DNA of 64,000 nt, from positions 46,783,935-46,847,934 of the forward strand of contig NC_058338.1 of assembly GCF_905475395.1 (NCBI RefSeq). The letters run 5' to 3'. Below the pieces are notes generated by a model. That model did not search any database and was not told the origin of the DNA. It saw nothing but the letters and a program-made list of their open reading frames with translations. Made by a program: the position numbers and the translations under genes. Positions 26,341 to 38,190 of this stretch are shown here, piece by piece (position 1 is the first letter of the stretch; each line of letters opens with the position of its first letter). Source of the stretch: Chrysoperla carnea (lineage: Eukaryota > Arthropoda > Insecta > Neuroptera > Chrysopidae).

Positions 26341-26600
26341 TATTAGATAGGAAAATGAATTCCTGTGAAATTTTTTTTAACTCAACCAAAAATGTTCCTT
26401 GGATCATTCTGATCAAAGTCTATCCATTTTCCTAGTCATATACTAAAACTTTAATATATTCGTAGCTTTGATCACCCATACTTTGGAAACTACTCGTTCA
26501 AATTTTTTTTAGCCGTGAGAGCTTTTGATCAGAATCATACAAAGAACATTTTAAGTTGGGTTAGAAAAAGTTTCACAGAAAGCCATTTTCCTATCTAATA
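26341..26600. mobile_element. Foldback element 3, just upstream of first Notch exon here
   Basis: Outer ends TATTAGATAGGAAAATG at 26341 and its complement CATTTTCCTATCTAATA at about 26584-26600. Arms of about 80 bases pair through TGATCAAAG/CTTTTGATCA. It ends about 200 bases before the Notch exon acceptor at 26801. Confidence 0.65.
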
Positions 26601-26801
26601 CAGCAATGTAGCAGAGCGGGATTTTATTTTTAACAACACAAATCTAAATTTACAGATTTGAATTGAAGTAAATTAACTTGCTCCTTTCAAATTTAGGCAA
26701 TCATTTCAAACTTTGTGACACATTCTTACGATTAAAATATAGATTCGCCATCACTAATAAAATTTATTAAAATTCTAAATTTCCTTTGTTTTTTTTTTAA
26801 G

Positions 26802-27158
26802 GTTATCGTGGCAAAAATTGTGAAGAAAATATTGACGATTGTCCAGGAAATCGTTGTCAACATGGTGCTACCTGCATTGATGGTATTAATTCACATACAT
26901 GTTTGTGTCCACCAACGTATACAGGACGATTATGTGAACAAGATGTTGACGAATGTTCATTACGACCATCCGTTTGTCAAAACGGTGCTACTTGTACCAA
27001 TTACATAGGTGGATTTTCATGTATTTGTGTTAATGGATGGACTGGACCCGATTGTTCAGTAAATATTGACGATTGTGCAGTTGCAGCATGTTTTAATGGC
27101 GCTACTTGTATTGATCGAGTTAGTAGTTTTTATTGTCAGTGTACTCCGGGTAAAACAG
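26802..27158 (+). CDS. N: Notch exon: EGF6 end, EGF7, EGF8, EGF9
   Basis: Acceptor AG at 26800-26801, donor GT at 27159-27160, phase 1 at both ends. It opens with the last turn of EGF6 (YRGKNC) and runs through NIDDCPG (EGF7), [12 protein letters not shown] (EGF8) and [11 protein letters not shown] (EGF9). The Asp/Asn-Ile-Asp-Asp/Glu starts mark calcium-binding EGF modules. EGF8 and EGF9 carry the NGATC O-fucose consensus context. The preceding exon is not in the window. Confidence 0.95.
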
Positions 27159-30100
27159 GTAAGCAATACTTCCTTTACTAACAATAAGCAATCTATGTCC
27201 ATTTAGAACTTACTAATTATTTATTTTTACAGGATTGTTATGCCATTTGGATGATGCTTGTACAAGTAATCCTTGCCACGCTGATGCTATTTGTGACACA
27301 AGTCCTATTAATGGATCATATACATGTTCCTGTGCGTCAGGATATAAAGGGGTCGATTGTTCCGAGGATATTGACGAATGCGAACAAGGTACTATCAAAT
27401 ATATAATATTTTTAAACGAGCTTGTGTCTTAATTTTATATTATTTTTAGGATCTCCATGTGAGCACGATGGAATTTGCGTAAATACACCAGGAAGTTTTG
27501 CATGTAACTGTACACAAGGTTTTACGGGACCGCGATGTGAAACAAATATCAACGAATGCGAATCACATCCATGTCAAAATGATGGATCATGTTTAGATGA
27601 TCCGGGTACGTTTCGATGTGTATGTATGCCAGGATATACTGGAACACAATGTGAAATCGATATTGACGAGTGTGCCGACAATCCTTGCATGAATGGTGGA
27701 ATGTGTCATGATTTGATCAATGCGTTTAAGTGCACATGTGAAATAGGTTTTACTGGCTCGCGATGTCAAATAAACATTGACGATTGTGTGTCAAATCCTT
27801 GTCGAAATGGTGGTATCTGTCACGATTTAGTTGCTGCGTATACATGTCAATGCCCTCCAGGTTTTACAGGTAAGAAGTATTCGCCGTCTTATATCTTTTT
27901 TTAATTATTTTACATTTTTCGGTTTTCGGTATCATTACTCAAATGCCTAATGCCCCTTGCGCTGTCTTATGTTTATAAAAATTGTTAATCTCGCTTAGTT
28001 CCCCACTCTGAAACATTTCCAATTTTTAGTAAATTAATCTCCGTCACATTTTAAAGTCCGTTTAGAAATTTTTACCGAACTATCATTACGTTGATTCCCT
28101 AAGACCGGATGCAAAATTCTTCAAGATTCTTGCATGCAAAAAAATATGAATGCATCTTAAATTTTCTATTTTTTACAGGTTTATCGTGTGAAACAAATAT
28201 TAACGATTGTCAATCATCTCCTTGTGTTCATGGTGAATGTATTGATGGAGAAAATTCCTTTACTTGTCAATGTCATGCTGGATATACCGGATATCTTTGC
28301 CAAACACAAATCAACGAATGCGAATCAAATCCATGCCAATTTGGTGGAACATGTCAAGATCTAGTCGATGGTTATCAATGCCGTTGTAAACCAGGAACAT
28401 CAGGTTTAAATTGCGAGATCAATGTTAATGAATGCCACAGCAATCCATGTCGAAATGGTGCAAGATGTATTGATGGAATTAACAGGTTTGTATTTTCATG
28501 CTTTATCATTGAGAAAAAATATTTCTACGAATTATATGAGGCAAAACTTAACTCAAATAATCAGCATCAAATCTAATTCGGTTTTGTTTTAGTGTATTTA
28601 ACCATGAGTTTTAATTTTTAACTAATTTAAATTTCCAGATATTCATGTGAATGTATTCCCGGTTTTACTGGACAACATTGTGAAACCGATATCAATGAAT
28701 GCGCCTCAAATCCATGCGCAAATGGTGGAATATGTATGGATTTAATCAACGGATTTAAATGTGAATGTCCACGCGGCTATTACGATGCACGATGTTTGAG
28801 TGATGTGGATGAGTGTGCGTCAAATCCATGTGTACATGGAGGAAGTTGTGAAGATGGTGTCAATCAATTTATCTGTCATTGTCCTCCAGGATATGGTGGT
28901 AAACGATGTGAAATAGATATAGACGAATGCGGTTCAAATCCATGTCAACATGGTGGTCATTGTCACGATCATTTAAATTCGTATTCATGCGAATGTTTAG
29001 TGGGATATACAGGTGTCAATTGTGAGACCAACATTGACGATTGTGCGAAAAATCCATGTAAAAATGGTGGTTCCTGTATAGATCGTGTTAACGATTATAA
29101 CTGCGTTTGCGAACTACCATATACTGGCCGTGATTGTCAAGAGAAATTAGATCCATGTTCACCGAATCGTTGTCGTCATGGAGCGAAATGTACACCCAGT
29201 AATAATTATTTGGATTATGCGTGTGCGTGTAGTTTAGGCTATACAGGACGGTTATGTGAACAAGATGTCGATGAATGTATTGTATCAGCACCGTGTCGTA
29301 ATGGAGCTACTTGTCGGAATACAAATGGGTCGTATCAATGCATTTGTGCTAGAGGCTATGAAGGCAAAGATTGTACAGTAAATACGGATGATTGTGCTTC
29401 ATGTAAGTATTTTTTAATTTTAATATGTGATATAATTTTTTTACAAAGTAAAGTTTTTTGGAGTTTTCATTTTTTTTAAATTTGATATTTTGAGATTAGA
29501 GGATCGAAATCATATTAAATTTTGGTCCGTATCGTTTGAAGGTTGGCCATGTATGTGTCAGTCTAATCAGAAATATTATTCAAACCGCCTAAAATTGGTT
29601 AATTTCTTACAACCTACTGTGGTTAAAAAAAATTTACTAACTATGTTACTACGTTATTGTCAAATTTATTTTGAATTTGATCTAATTTTGTATTTTTTCC
29701 CCGTTACAGATCCGTGCCAGAACGGTGGAACATGTTTGGATGGTATTGGAGATTACACATGTTTATGTGTTGATGGTTTCAAAGGCAAACATTGTCAAGT
29801 TGATATCGACGAATGTGAACCACAGCCTTGCCTAAATGGTGCGACATGCCGACAATACGTAAATTCATACACTTGCACATGCCCATTAGGATTTTCTGGA
29901 ATTAACTGCCAGACAAACGATGAAGATTGTACAGACAGTAGTTGTATGAATGGCGGAACATGTATTGACGGAATTAATAACTATACATGTACCTGCCCTC
30001 AAGGATTTACTGGATCAAATTGCCAATATCGTATCAATGAATGTGACAGCTCTCCATGTTTAAATGGCGCTACATGCCATGATCACTTCACGCATTACAC

Positions 30101-33100
30101 TTGCCATTGTCCATATGGATACACGGGAAAAGATTGTGGCGATTACGTGGATTGGTGCGCAACAAATCCTTGCGAAAATGAGGCAACATGTCAACAAGTT
30201 GATAATCAATATCGATGTCACTGTGCCCCAGGATGGACAGGTAAGGTTTGTGACGTGGAAATGGTTAGTTGTAAGGATGCTGCATATCGGAAAAATGTCA
30301 AACCTAAATTCCTCTGTAACAACGGCACTTGCGAGGATATTGGAAACTCACATCGATGTCATTGTCAAGAAGGATATACCGGTTCATATTGTCAAGATGA
30401 AATTAACGAATGTGAATCAGCACCATGCCAAAATGGAGCCACATGTAAAGATTTAATAGGTGGATATGCATGCCAATGTACAAAAGGATTCCAAGGGCCT
30501 AACTGTGAAATGAATGTTGATGATTGTCGACCAAATCCTTGTCAAAATGGTGGCACATGTCATGATTTAATTAACGATTTTAGTTGTTCATGCCCACCAG
30601 GAACGCTAGGCATTATTTGTGAAGTAAATATAGATGATTGTATACCTGGAGCATGTCATAACAATGGTACTTGCACAGATAAGGTTGGTGGATTCGAATG
30701 TAAATGTCCACTTGGATTTGTTGGACCACGATGCGAAGGTGATATTAACGAATGTTTATCGAATCCATGTGCATCACCAGGTACTCTTGATTGTGTGCAA
30801 TTAGTTAATGACTACCATTGTAATTGTAAAGCGCGGTATATGGGACGTCATTGTGAATTAAAAGTTGACTTCTGTGCTAGTTCGCCATGTTTGAATGGTG
30901 GAGTTTGCACCACTGTTCCAGCAGGTCATCAGTGTACCTGTCCAGGTGGATTTTATGGCAAAAATTGTGAATTTTCTGGATTCGATTGTGATTCAAATCC
31001 ATGTTTACATGGTGGCACATGCCGAAATATGGATGGGGGAGGATATCGTTGTGAATGTCCTATGGGAACAACAGGATCAAATTGTGAACTAGATGCTTTT
31101 GATGAATGTAGCAGTAATCCATGTCGACATCCAGATGCATCTTGTCAAGATCGTTTCGGTGATTACGCATGTTATTGTCCTAGATCATGGTCGGGTAAAA
31201 ATTGTGAAACATACGACTCCACAGCACATTCTGGTTGGGGTAAACCAACAAAAGTTTCGAATTATGATAAGAAAAAACCTTTGTATAGTTATCGTGACGA
31301 TTTAGAATATCAAAGGGAGCAGTGTATTAAGAAGGGATGCTTTGAAAAACGTGGAAATCGACATTGTGATGAGGAGTGCAACACATACGCTTGTGACTTT
31401 GATGGAAATGATTGTTCATTGGGTATTAATCCATGGAGGAATTGTACGGCAAATATACGATGTTGGGAAGTATTCGCAGATGGTAGTTGTAATGAAGAAT
31501 GTAACAATCCACAATGTTTATTCGATGGGCGAGATTGTGAGAAATCCTTACAACCATGTAATCCAATCTACAATGCATACTGCCAAAAACACTACGCTAA
31601 TGGATATTGTGATTATGGCTGTAATAACGCTGAATGTAATTGGGATGGTTTAGATTGCGAGAAAGCTCCTCCAGATTTAGCGGATGGTGCTATTTCAATA
31701 ATAATTCTTATGGATATGCAACAATTTAAAGAAAATCTAGTGGCATTCTTACGCGATGTCGGTCATGAATTACGAACAACAGTAAGTGTGAAGAAGGATC
31801 ATCAAGGAAATGATATGATTTACCCATGGCGCGGATCAACTGAAACTGGGCTAGAAAACACATACATTGGACGTCAGCATAAAATTGCGTACGTTGAACA
31901 GAGTGGTGTAAAAGTATTTTTGGTAATCGATAATCGTAAATGTATGTCGGGAGGTGATTGTTTCCCAACAGCAAATGAGGCTGCAGAATTTTTAGCGGCA
32001 CAAGCTGCTCGACATACGTTATCAAAAGCATTCCCAATTTTCCAAGTCCGTGGCGAGAGTGATTCTAGTGCAGATTTTATTGATACACCAACCAACTTAA
32101 AATATGTGTTCAGTGGGGCTGTTATTATCATTTTCACGGGTCTATTGATTGGTGTACTTGTAACTGCACAACGTAAACGGGCAGCGGGTATAACATGGTT
32201 CCCTGATGGATTTTTCAGTACTAATACTGGTACCCGACGTAGATCACGACGCCGAGGTCCTGATGGACAAGAAATGCGAAATTTAAATACAAATCCATCA
32301 GCTCCATGTATGGATGTTGACATAAACAATCATCATCATGATATGGGACATGGGCAACAATGGTCGGATGATGAATCAGATATACCTCAACCGAAACGTA
32401 TGCGTGTGTTGGAAACTGGATACTCTAGCGATCATACAGTGATTACTGATTACGAAGAACCTGAGCCACGAGTTTGGACTGATCAACATTTAGATGCTGC
32501 GGGTATACGAGCTCCACCGTCAATGCTAACACCACCAGGAATTCATGACACAATGGGTGATGTCGATGCACGTGGTCCTTGCGGTTTAACACCTTTGATG
32601 GTTGCTGCGGTACGTGGAGGAGGTGTTGACACTGGCGAAGAAGATGAGGATGATAGTAGTGCGGCTGTGATTAGTGATTTAGTTTCACAAGGTAAATATT
32701 TTTTGAATTTATAGCCTATTTTAAAAGCTCTGTGGCTTCGACTAATCGAAGTTGGTACATTAACTGTTTCTTTAATTTTTAATTCTTTCAAGGTGCTGAT
32801 TTGAATGCAACTATGGAGAAAACTGGCGAAACATCATTACATTTAGCTGCACGTTATGCGCGATCGGATGTGGCCAAACGTTTATTAGAAGCTGGTGCTG
32901 ATGCAAACGCACAAGATAATACAGGACGAACACCATTACATGCGGCTGTGGCTGCGGATGCAATGGGTGTATTTCAAATTTTATTACGAAATCGTGCTAC
33001 AAATTTAAACGCTCGTATGCATGATGGTACAGCTCCATTAATTTTAGCTGCACGTTTAGCGATTGAAGGTATGGTGGAGAATTTAATTACAGCCGATGCG

Positions 33101-36100
33101 GATATTAATGCAGCTGATAATTCTGGAAAGACTGCGTTACATTGGGCCGCGGCTGTTAATAATGTTGATGCAGTTAATATTTTGTTAGCTCATGGAGCTA
33201 AACCAGATGCACAAGATGATAAGGTAAGATAGTTTATCATAGTTTTGATATGTGCCTCTTTGTATTGATTTTGCTTATTTTTCAATTCATCTATCAGGGA
33301 AGATACTCCATTGTCAGGGAAATATTTTCAATTTTAGAATAAATACTTCTTGTATTAATTGATAAAACGAAAAAATCTTTGTAAATTTTAAGACTCTTCT
33401 AAGAGTTGGCCTCTACACGATCCCAGATTTAATCAGTAAAAATGTATTTATATTGTACAGGCCTAACAAAATAAAACTTCGTAAAAGAAAGAATCTCTAA
33501 AATTGAGACGATTATTAAGGATGTATGAGCATGACAACAATGTTTGATTTAAAGGCTCAAAATTTTTTTACTGGCAGACTTTTACTCAAAGAATATATGG
33601 TTAAAATTTCATCTTAGGTATCCATTCAAATTTTTAAGAAATAAGTCGTTGAAAATCGATAAAAAATACATTGGTTCTTATGGGGGAATCTCAAAAAACA
33701 ACACATTTTGAAAGTTTTTGATAATTTTCACTTGGAATGAATGAAAACAAATTTTAAAAAAACTTTTTAATAGAAAGTAAACATGAAAGCAATGACATAG
33801 AAAGGAAAAAAACCAAGTGTCTCCATCCATATAAGGGATGTAAGAGCAGGGTAGATTTAGGGTTGAAATTATTTTTATCTTATTTTCAACTTTGATGATG
33901 AATTTTGTTACATCGCCATGAATGTAAACGAAAGATAAGAATGAAATTTTTCGATATGTGCCTTGGTTTTCGAAATATCGAAAGCTGAATAATTAAACAA
34001 AATTTTCAATTTTCAATATTTTGAAAATTACGACGGAAATCGAAAAATTTTATTCTTACTTTTCGTGGTATATCGTCAAGTTATAAAATAAATTATCATC
34101 AACATTTAAAATATATATTTTTTAAATTTGTGCCCCCACTACCGTGCTCATACATCCTTAAATAGTATGTATAATATTTATTTAGTCAACATTATGTTGG
34201 TAATTTCTGGAATTAGCATTCAGTTTATTGTTTTTGGTTTTATCGATTCAAAATTAGAACTACAAAGACACCATTTCGGCTTTGAAATAAAAAAAGTCGG
34301 TTGCGAAACCAAACTCGTAAATACAGTGGTTATTAATTGCTGGTATTTGCCGCGTACCACAAATTTTCTTATGCAAATATGTGAGCAGACAGTGCTTTTT
34401 CTGTATTGACAAAATTTACAAAACGAAAAATAATGACGGATTAAACTAGGAACATCAAAGAAACCACTAAAAATCCCTATCACTTTGGAGTAAATTTTAC
34501 ACATTTTTTTAAATCTTGTTTGATAATTCCATTTCTTTCGTAATCCCATGTTTAAAAAAATCGAGTTCACTATAATTCTTATCCAACGTTTACTTTACAT
34601 ATCAGACCTCGCAGATATTTCTTTAATCTGCTCTGTGAGCTCGATTATTTAACATTAATAGCACAAATTGTTACACAACGGTTGTACTTAAAAATGATGC
34701 TAATTTTAGACATGGTAGAATTTTAAAAACAGGGGCTCTCAAATTTTAATCATTACCGCAGGTTTTTTCAATTTATTTTTTCTTTGCTTTCAGGATGAAA
34801 CTCCACTATTTTTAGCTGCACGTGAAGGTTCATATGAAGCATGTAAAGCATTATTAGATTCATTCGCAAATCGTGAAATTACCGATCATATGGATCGCTT
34901 ACCACGTGATGTAGCCACCGAACGATTACATCACGACATTGTACGATTATTAGAAGAACATGTACCACGTAGTCCGCAAATGATGAATGTCATACCAAAT
35001 GCGCTAGGATCATTAGGATCCCCTCATCACCATCACCACCAACAACATCACCACCATCAGTTAATATCACATCCAACAGTGATTGGGCCAGTTCCTAAAC
35101 AGAATAAATCAAAGAAACGTACAAAAGCGACTCCACAGCAACAAGCTCTAGGCGGTGACCCAACTAGTCCAGATAGTGAACAAGCTGCAACAGCTGTTAC
35201 AGGCGTACGTCGTAAACCAAGTGTCAAGAAAGTAACAGCAAATAGTAAAAAGAATTTGCAACAACAGCAGCAACAACAGCAAGCGCAACAAAACGATGTT
35301 ATACCACAGAGTGTTGATTCAATATCATCGACAATGAGTCCGGTGGAATCACCAAATCTTCAAGATTTACCAAGCCCCTATGATGCAAATTCAGTCTATT
35401 CAAATGCAATACAACAAATGCAACAAATTGAGAATGCAATGTTAGTGAATAATAATAAACAACCACCTAGCTACGAAGATTGCATCAAGAATGCACAATC
35501 TCTTGGAGGTGGTGCCGCTGGAGGTATTCATAATTTAAATTTAGATACATACGGACATTATGGTTTGCCAACATTTCATGAACAAATGATCATGCAACAA
35601 CGACAATTGCAACCGAATACACTAAGTCCACCATACTCAAATCAATCACCGCCACATTCGGTACAATCAAACATGTCAATGTCACCCACCCAACAAACCA
35701 CATACGGTATTGGTTCACCGTCTCCAGCAAAAACACGTCCAAGTTTACCAACATCTCCGACACATATTGCAGCAATGCGAGCTGCCACACATCAAAAACA
35801 TGGTGGCATACCTCCGACTACACAAAATTTACAAATGGGTTTTGATTTTACACAAGCGGGATTAGAATTGCCACAACATTCGTATAATAATAACCCACAT
35901 ATGAGTGGGGGTGGTAATAATAATGCAGCAGGGCTAGGTGGTGCAGGGGGTATGCAGCAACAATTACAACAATCTCAGCAACAACACAATTTAAATCAAC
36001 AGCAATATTCACAACAGAATTATCAATATTTAACACCACAATCACAGCATTCAACAGACACAACACCGCAGCATTTAATGCAAGCGCCAGATAATTTCCC

Positions 36101-36254
36101 TACACCAAGTCCAGAGAGTCCTGGACATTGGTCATCAAGTTCACCGCATTCTTGTAATTCAGATTGGTCAGAAAATATAACCAGTCCACAAAATGTTTAT
36201 GTTGCTGGTAGTGGACATCAGAGTAATAAGGGTGCTGAAGCTATTTATATTTAA
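26802..36254 (+). CDS. N: Notch receptor, 3' part (EGF6 end to stop), 8 exons
   Basis: Single-pass receptor that, after ligand binding (Delta/Serrate), is cleaved and releases an intracellular domain that co-activates CSL/Su(H) targets. Joining exons 26802-27158, 27233-27388, 27450-27869, 28179-28485, 28639-29402, 29710-32691, 32793-33223 and 34794-36254, all with GT/AG borders, gives one open frame of about 2291 residues. Order: end of EGF6, EGF7-36, three LNR modules, heterodimerisation region, transmembrane segment, RAM, ankyrin repeats, Gln/His-rich transactivation region, PPSY motif, PEST-like tail with WSSSSP, C-terminus EAIYI. Fly Notch is about 2700 residues, so roughly 250-290 N-terminal residues (signal peptide, EGF1-6) lie upstream of the window. 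No frameshift or premature stop was seen. Identification rests on family knowledge of Notch and is very secure; the exon borders were read by eye. Confidence 0.97.
27233..27388 (+). CDS. N: Notch exon: EGF10 and start of EGF11
   Basis: Acceptor AG at 27231-27232, donor GT at 27389-27390, phase 1 on both sides. It encodes [14 protein letters not shown] (EGF10, a non-calcium-type start with the characteristic DTSPINGS loop) and ends inside the first loop of EGF11 after IDECEQ. The intron therefore splits EGF11, the first module of the canonical ligand-binding pair EGF11-12. Confidence 0.95.
27450..27869 (+). CDS. N: Notch exon: EGF11 (rest) to EGF14, ligand-binding core
   Basis: Acceptor AG at 27448-27449, donor GT at 27870-27871. 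It covers the remainder of EGF11 ([16 protein letters not shown]), EGF12 ([16 protein letters not shown]), EGF13 and most of EGF14. EGF11-12 are the Delta/Serrate docking modules in known Notch receptors. The CESHPC O-glucose-type and NDGSC O-fucose-type sites of EGF12 are intact here. Confidence 0.95.
28179..28485 (+). CDS. N: Notch exon: EGF14 end, EGF15, EGF16, EGF17 start
   Basis: Acceptor AG at 28177-28178; donor GT at 28486-28487. Module starts visible: [10 protein letters not shown] (EGF15), [10 protein letters not shown] (EGF16), [10 protein letters not shown] (EGF17). The exon ends in phase 2 within EGF17 (an Arg codon is split AG|A), unlike the phase-1 borders of the exons before it. 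Confidence 0.94.
28639..29402 (+). CDS. N: Notch exon: EGF17 end to EGF24 start
   Basis: Acceptor AG at 28637-28638; donor GT at 29403-29404. Module starts: [10 protein letters not shown] (18), [10 protein letters not shown] (19), [10 protein letters not shown] (20), [10 protein letters not shown] (21), LDPCSPNRC (22, without the calcium motif), [11 protein letters not shown] (23), NTDDCAS (24). EGF24 is the ligand-modulating Abruptex-region start. The 307-bp intron that follows is small and has no recognisable content. Confidence 0.95.
29710..32691 (+). CDS. N: Notch exon: EGF24-36, LNR, TM, RAM
   Basis: The largest exon (2982 bp), acceptor AG at 29708-29709, donor GT at 32692-32693. It carries EGF24-36, including VDWCATNPC (28), the long-loop EGF29 beginning MVSCKDAA, and FDECSSNPC (36). 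Three LNR modules lie at about 31310-31660, each with the Cys plus Asp/Asn pattern ([21 protein letters not shown]). The heterodimerisation region runs about 31680-32090 and the transmembrane helix about 32104-32168, with the [10 protein letters not shown] stop-transfer. RAM follows, with [24 protein letters not shown] and an NLS-like PQPKRMR. The ankyrin domain opens with GPCGLTPLM. Confidence 0.96.
32793..33223 (+). CDS. N: Notch exon: ankyrin repeats (core)
   Basis: Acceptor AG at 32791-32792, donor GT at 33224-33225, phase 1 in and phase 0 out. It encodes ankyrin repeats beginning GADLNATM and [16 protein letters not shown], followed by [34 protein letters not shown] and [15 protein letters not shown]. 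These form the CSL/Mastermind-binding platform of the intracellular domain and are close to the fly protein as remembered. Confidence 0.96.
33515..34161. mobile_element. TIR element inside a Notch ankyrin intron
   Basis: Ends TTAAGGATGTATGAGCATG at 33515 and its near complement CGTGCTCATACATCCTTAA ending 34161. The TTAA at each edge could be a target duplication of piggyBac type. It nearly fills the 1.57-kb intron between the last two Notch exons. Its interior resembles 44774-45003. Confidence 0.65.
34794..36254 (+). CDS. N: Notch last exon: final ankyrin repeats, TAD, PEST
   Basis: Acceptor AG at 34792-34793; stop TAA at 36252-36254. It starts [18 protein letters not shown] (last ankyrin repeats), then [22 protein letters not shown]. 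Low-complexity segments follow: a His/Gln tract at about 35023-35060, KKRTK basic patch, an eight-Gln run at about 35259-35282 and further Gln/Asn/Pro-rich sequence (opa-like). The Nedd4/Su(dx)-type PPSY motif is at 35463-35474. WSSSSP at 36129-36146 matches the degron region conserved in Notch C-termini. The protein ends EAIYI. Confidence 0.96.
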   Translation, partial: DETPLFLAAREGSYEACKALLDSFANREITDHMDRLPRDVATERLHHDIVRLLEEHVPRSPQMMNVIPNALGSLGSPHHHHHQQHHHHQLISHPTVIGPVPKQNKSKKRTKATPQQQALGGDPTSPDSEQAATAVTGVRRKPSVKKVTANSKKNLQQQQQQQQAQQNDVIPQSVDSISSTMSPVESPNLQDLPSPYDANSVYSNAIQQMQQIENAMLVNNNKQPPSYEDCIKNAQSLGGGAAGGIHNLNLDTYGHYGLPTFHEQMIMQQRQLQPNTLSPPYSNQSPPHSVQSNMSMSPTQQTTYGIGSPSPAKTRPSLPTSPTHIAAMRAATHQKHGGIPPTTQNLQMGFDFTQAGLELPQHSYNNNPHMSGGGNNNAAGLGGAGGMQQQLQQSQQQHNLNQQQYSQQNYQYLTPQSQHSTDTTPQHLMQAPDNFPTPSPESPGHWSSSSPHSCNSDWSENITSPQNVYVAGSGHQSNKGAEAIYI

Positions 36255-38190
36255 ACTCTAGGATGCATGAGTGTGAATTTTTTTGTGAGTTTATTCCCCA
36301 AGAGGTAAGAAATTGCAGGTAAGGCCGAATGCAGTGTCTTTGAAGATATCGTTCATTATGACGTATAATAACAAAAATGGCGTGCGAATCGAATGATGAA
36401 TTTTTGCGCTATGAGCAAGATATCTCACTTTGCAGTTTTCACCTCGAAGTTTGGAATTGAATAAAAATCGTGTTGAATGTGTAATTGTAAGTTGTTAATA
36501 AACACAGACAAACATTTTTAAGTGAAGTGTTTTTCTTTACAAACGATATTTAAAAAAAAAATTGTGCCTTCTATATTTACCCCCCGAACTAAGGATTAGC
36601 GAAAAAGGACTTCCATTTTTAAGAAGTGTTTTATTGTAAATAGTACATATTATTTTATTATTATTTTTCTACAAAAAAAAAAAAAAAAAACAGTGAATAG
36701 TTTGATAAGAAAAAAATGAGTAATGATTTTTCTTTTTCTTTTTATTATTTACAAATTATAAGAATGTTTGGGGCAGTTTCACTGTTTTAAATATGGCAAA
36801 TTAATTTTTGTAAGTTTTCGACTTTCTGTTATATATCGACAAGACGGTATAGATTTTAGTTTCAATAAACTGTTTTGTTTTATTTATTACATTGGTTTTA
36901 TAGTTTCAAAATAAATAATTCCTTCTAGATTAGAGTAGGAATGGCTTTGATCCAATTTTATTAATTCAATATGTCTATAAGCAAGATTATATTTAAAAAA
37001 TAAAAATATGACGCTACAACACATATTACACTCGAGTGAAGCTAACTTAAAAAGGGTACAACAGGAAAACAAAACAAAATGATTTTAATAAAAAAAGGAA
37101 AATAGAAAATATAATTTTTATCCGTCAGTTCTTTTAAATACACATAAAATTAATTTTCCATAAAATTAAAAAAAATAAATAAAAATTTTGATCTCAATCT
37201 TTTAAAATTGAACAGATTTATAATTTGTAAATAACAAAAATTATCGTAATTGCCAGAATTTTAAATGAAAATAAAATAATGTAATTTTTACATTTTTCTT
37301 TTTAAAAATTTTTAATTTTTTTAGAGCAATAAGAACAAAAGAAATAAACACACAAACAAAATACAATGGCGCCAATATTTTTTAATTCTGTATAGAAATT
37401 TTTTTAAAAAATAATTTTTATTAGGTGCCTTAATAATTTTTATATAATATATATATATATACAATAACGTAAAAAAGAAACTCACAATATATTCTCTCTT
37501 TTTTTCTAATGTACAATCTTTGTCTCTCTTTAGAAATGTATTATTATTATTATTTAGATTCTGTGATGAAAAAAATAATCTCTCTATAATAATAATTTTT
37601 TTAAATGAATTTTTTAGACATTTTTTTAATGCTCGTGTTTTTTTTTTTTAAACTTTTTTGTAAAATCAATTAAAATTGGAAATTTTCTTTTGTCAAATTT
37701 TAGTTATTGTTTAATTCAACATTTATTTTATATTATTGTTTTTTATTTTTGGTCATATTTTGGAAAATTAAAAAATTATTGAAAAATTTAATAATATAAA
37801 ATAAATGTAATTTTAATTTATTCGCACAAATTGTTTATAATTTTCTACAATGAAAATAATTTCGAAAAATATACAAAATAAATTTGAAATTGTTCGAAAA
37901 GTGTAAACAATGAAAAAAAAAATGTTTTTTGGGAACGTTTGAAAAACATTTTATTTAAAAAAACAGATCTAATAATAAAATTCGTCGATTTCGTTCGTGT
38001 ATAAAATTAATTAGTGATCGTGAACGAACTAAGCCGATAGAATTAGCTAATTATTTTTTTTAATTTTCGTAGAAATTTTTTCTATTTTTATTTTGTGTAA
38101 AAAGTACTGAAATAATGTCGTTACTTTATAGCCCATATATTATTTAAGAATTTTTTTTGTAATATTAATTATTTTGTCAATAAATAAAAT
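36255..38190 (+). promoter_or_regulatory. Notch 3' UTR with candidate poly(A) signals
   Basis: AT-rich sequence after the Notch stop with no coding signal. AATAAA hexamers occur at 36497-36502, 36864-36869 and as an overlapping pair at 38179-38188, so short and long 3' ends are possible. An 18-A tract begins at about 36674 and an (AT)n run lies near 37446-37461. The extent is inference; no transcript evidence is available. Confidence 0.5.

Larger units (their letters stand above)
1..26801 (+). other. Large Notch intron (3' portion), no exon recognised
   Basis: No EGF-like coding sequence, signal-peptide exon or other gene was recognised in these bases. The intron must begin upstream of the window, since the first exon here starts mid-EGF6 with two bases of a split Gly codon. 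Content is AT-rich unique sequence interrupted by repeats listed separately. Stretches such as about 9310-11050, 11530-14338, 15850-17636, 20100-23270 and 23700-26340 hold no element I could delimit, only short homopolymers and microsatellites (for example GT-rich 10045-10105 and CAGCT repeats near 12538-12555). Confidence 0.75.

Noticed and set aside
29490..29709. Open reading frame continuing upstream of the large Notch exon
   Set aside because: It is intron read-through: the EGF24 codon is split T|AT across 29402/29710 and the upstream residues lack EGF cysteine spacing.
31726..32329. Minus-strand open frames of 103 and 151 codons opposite Notch
   Set aside because: Antisense shadows of the Notch heterodimerisation and RAM coding sequence, with no independent signal.
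37562..37567. K-box-like TGTGAT in the Notch 3' UTR
   Set aside because: A single 6-base word in about 2 kb of AT-rich sequence is expected by chance.
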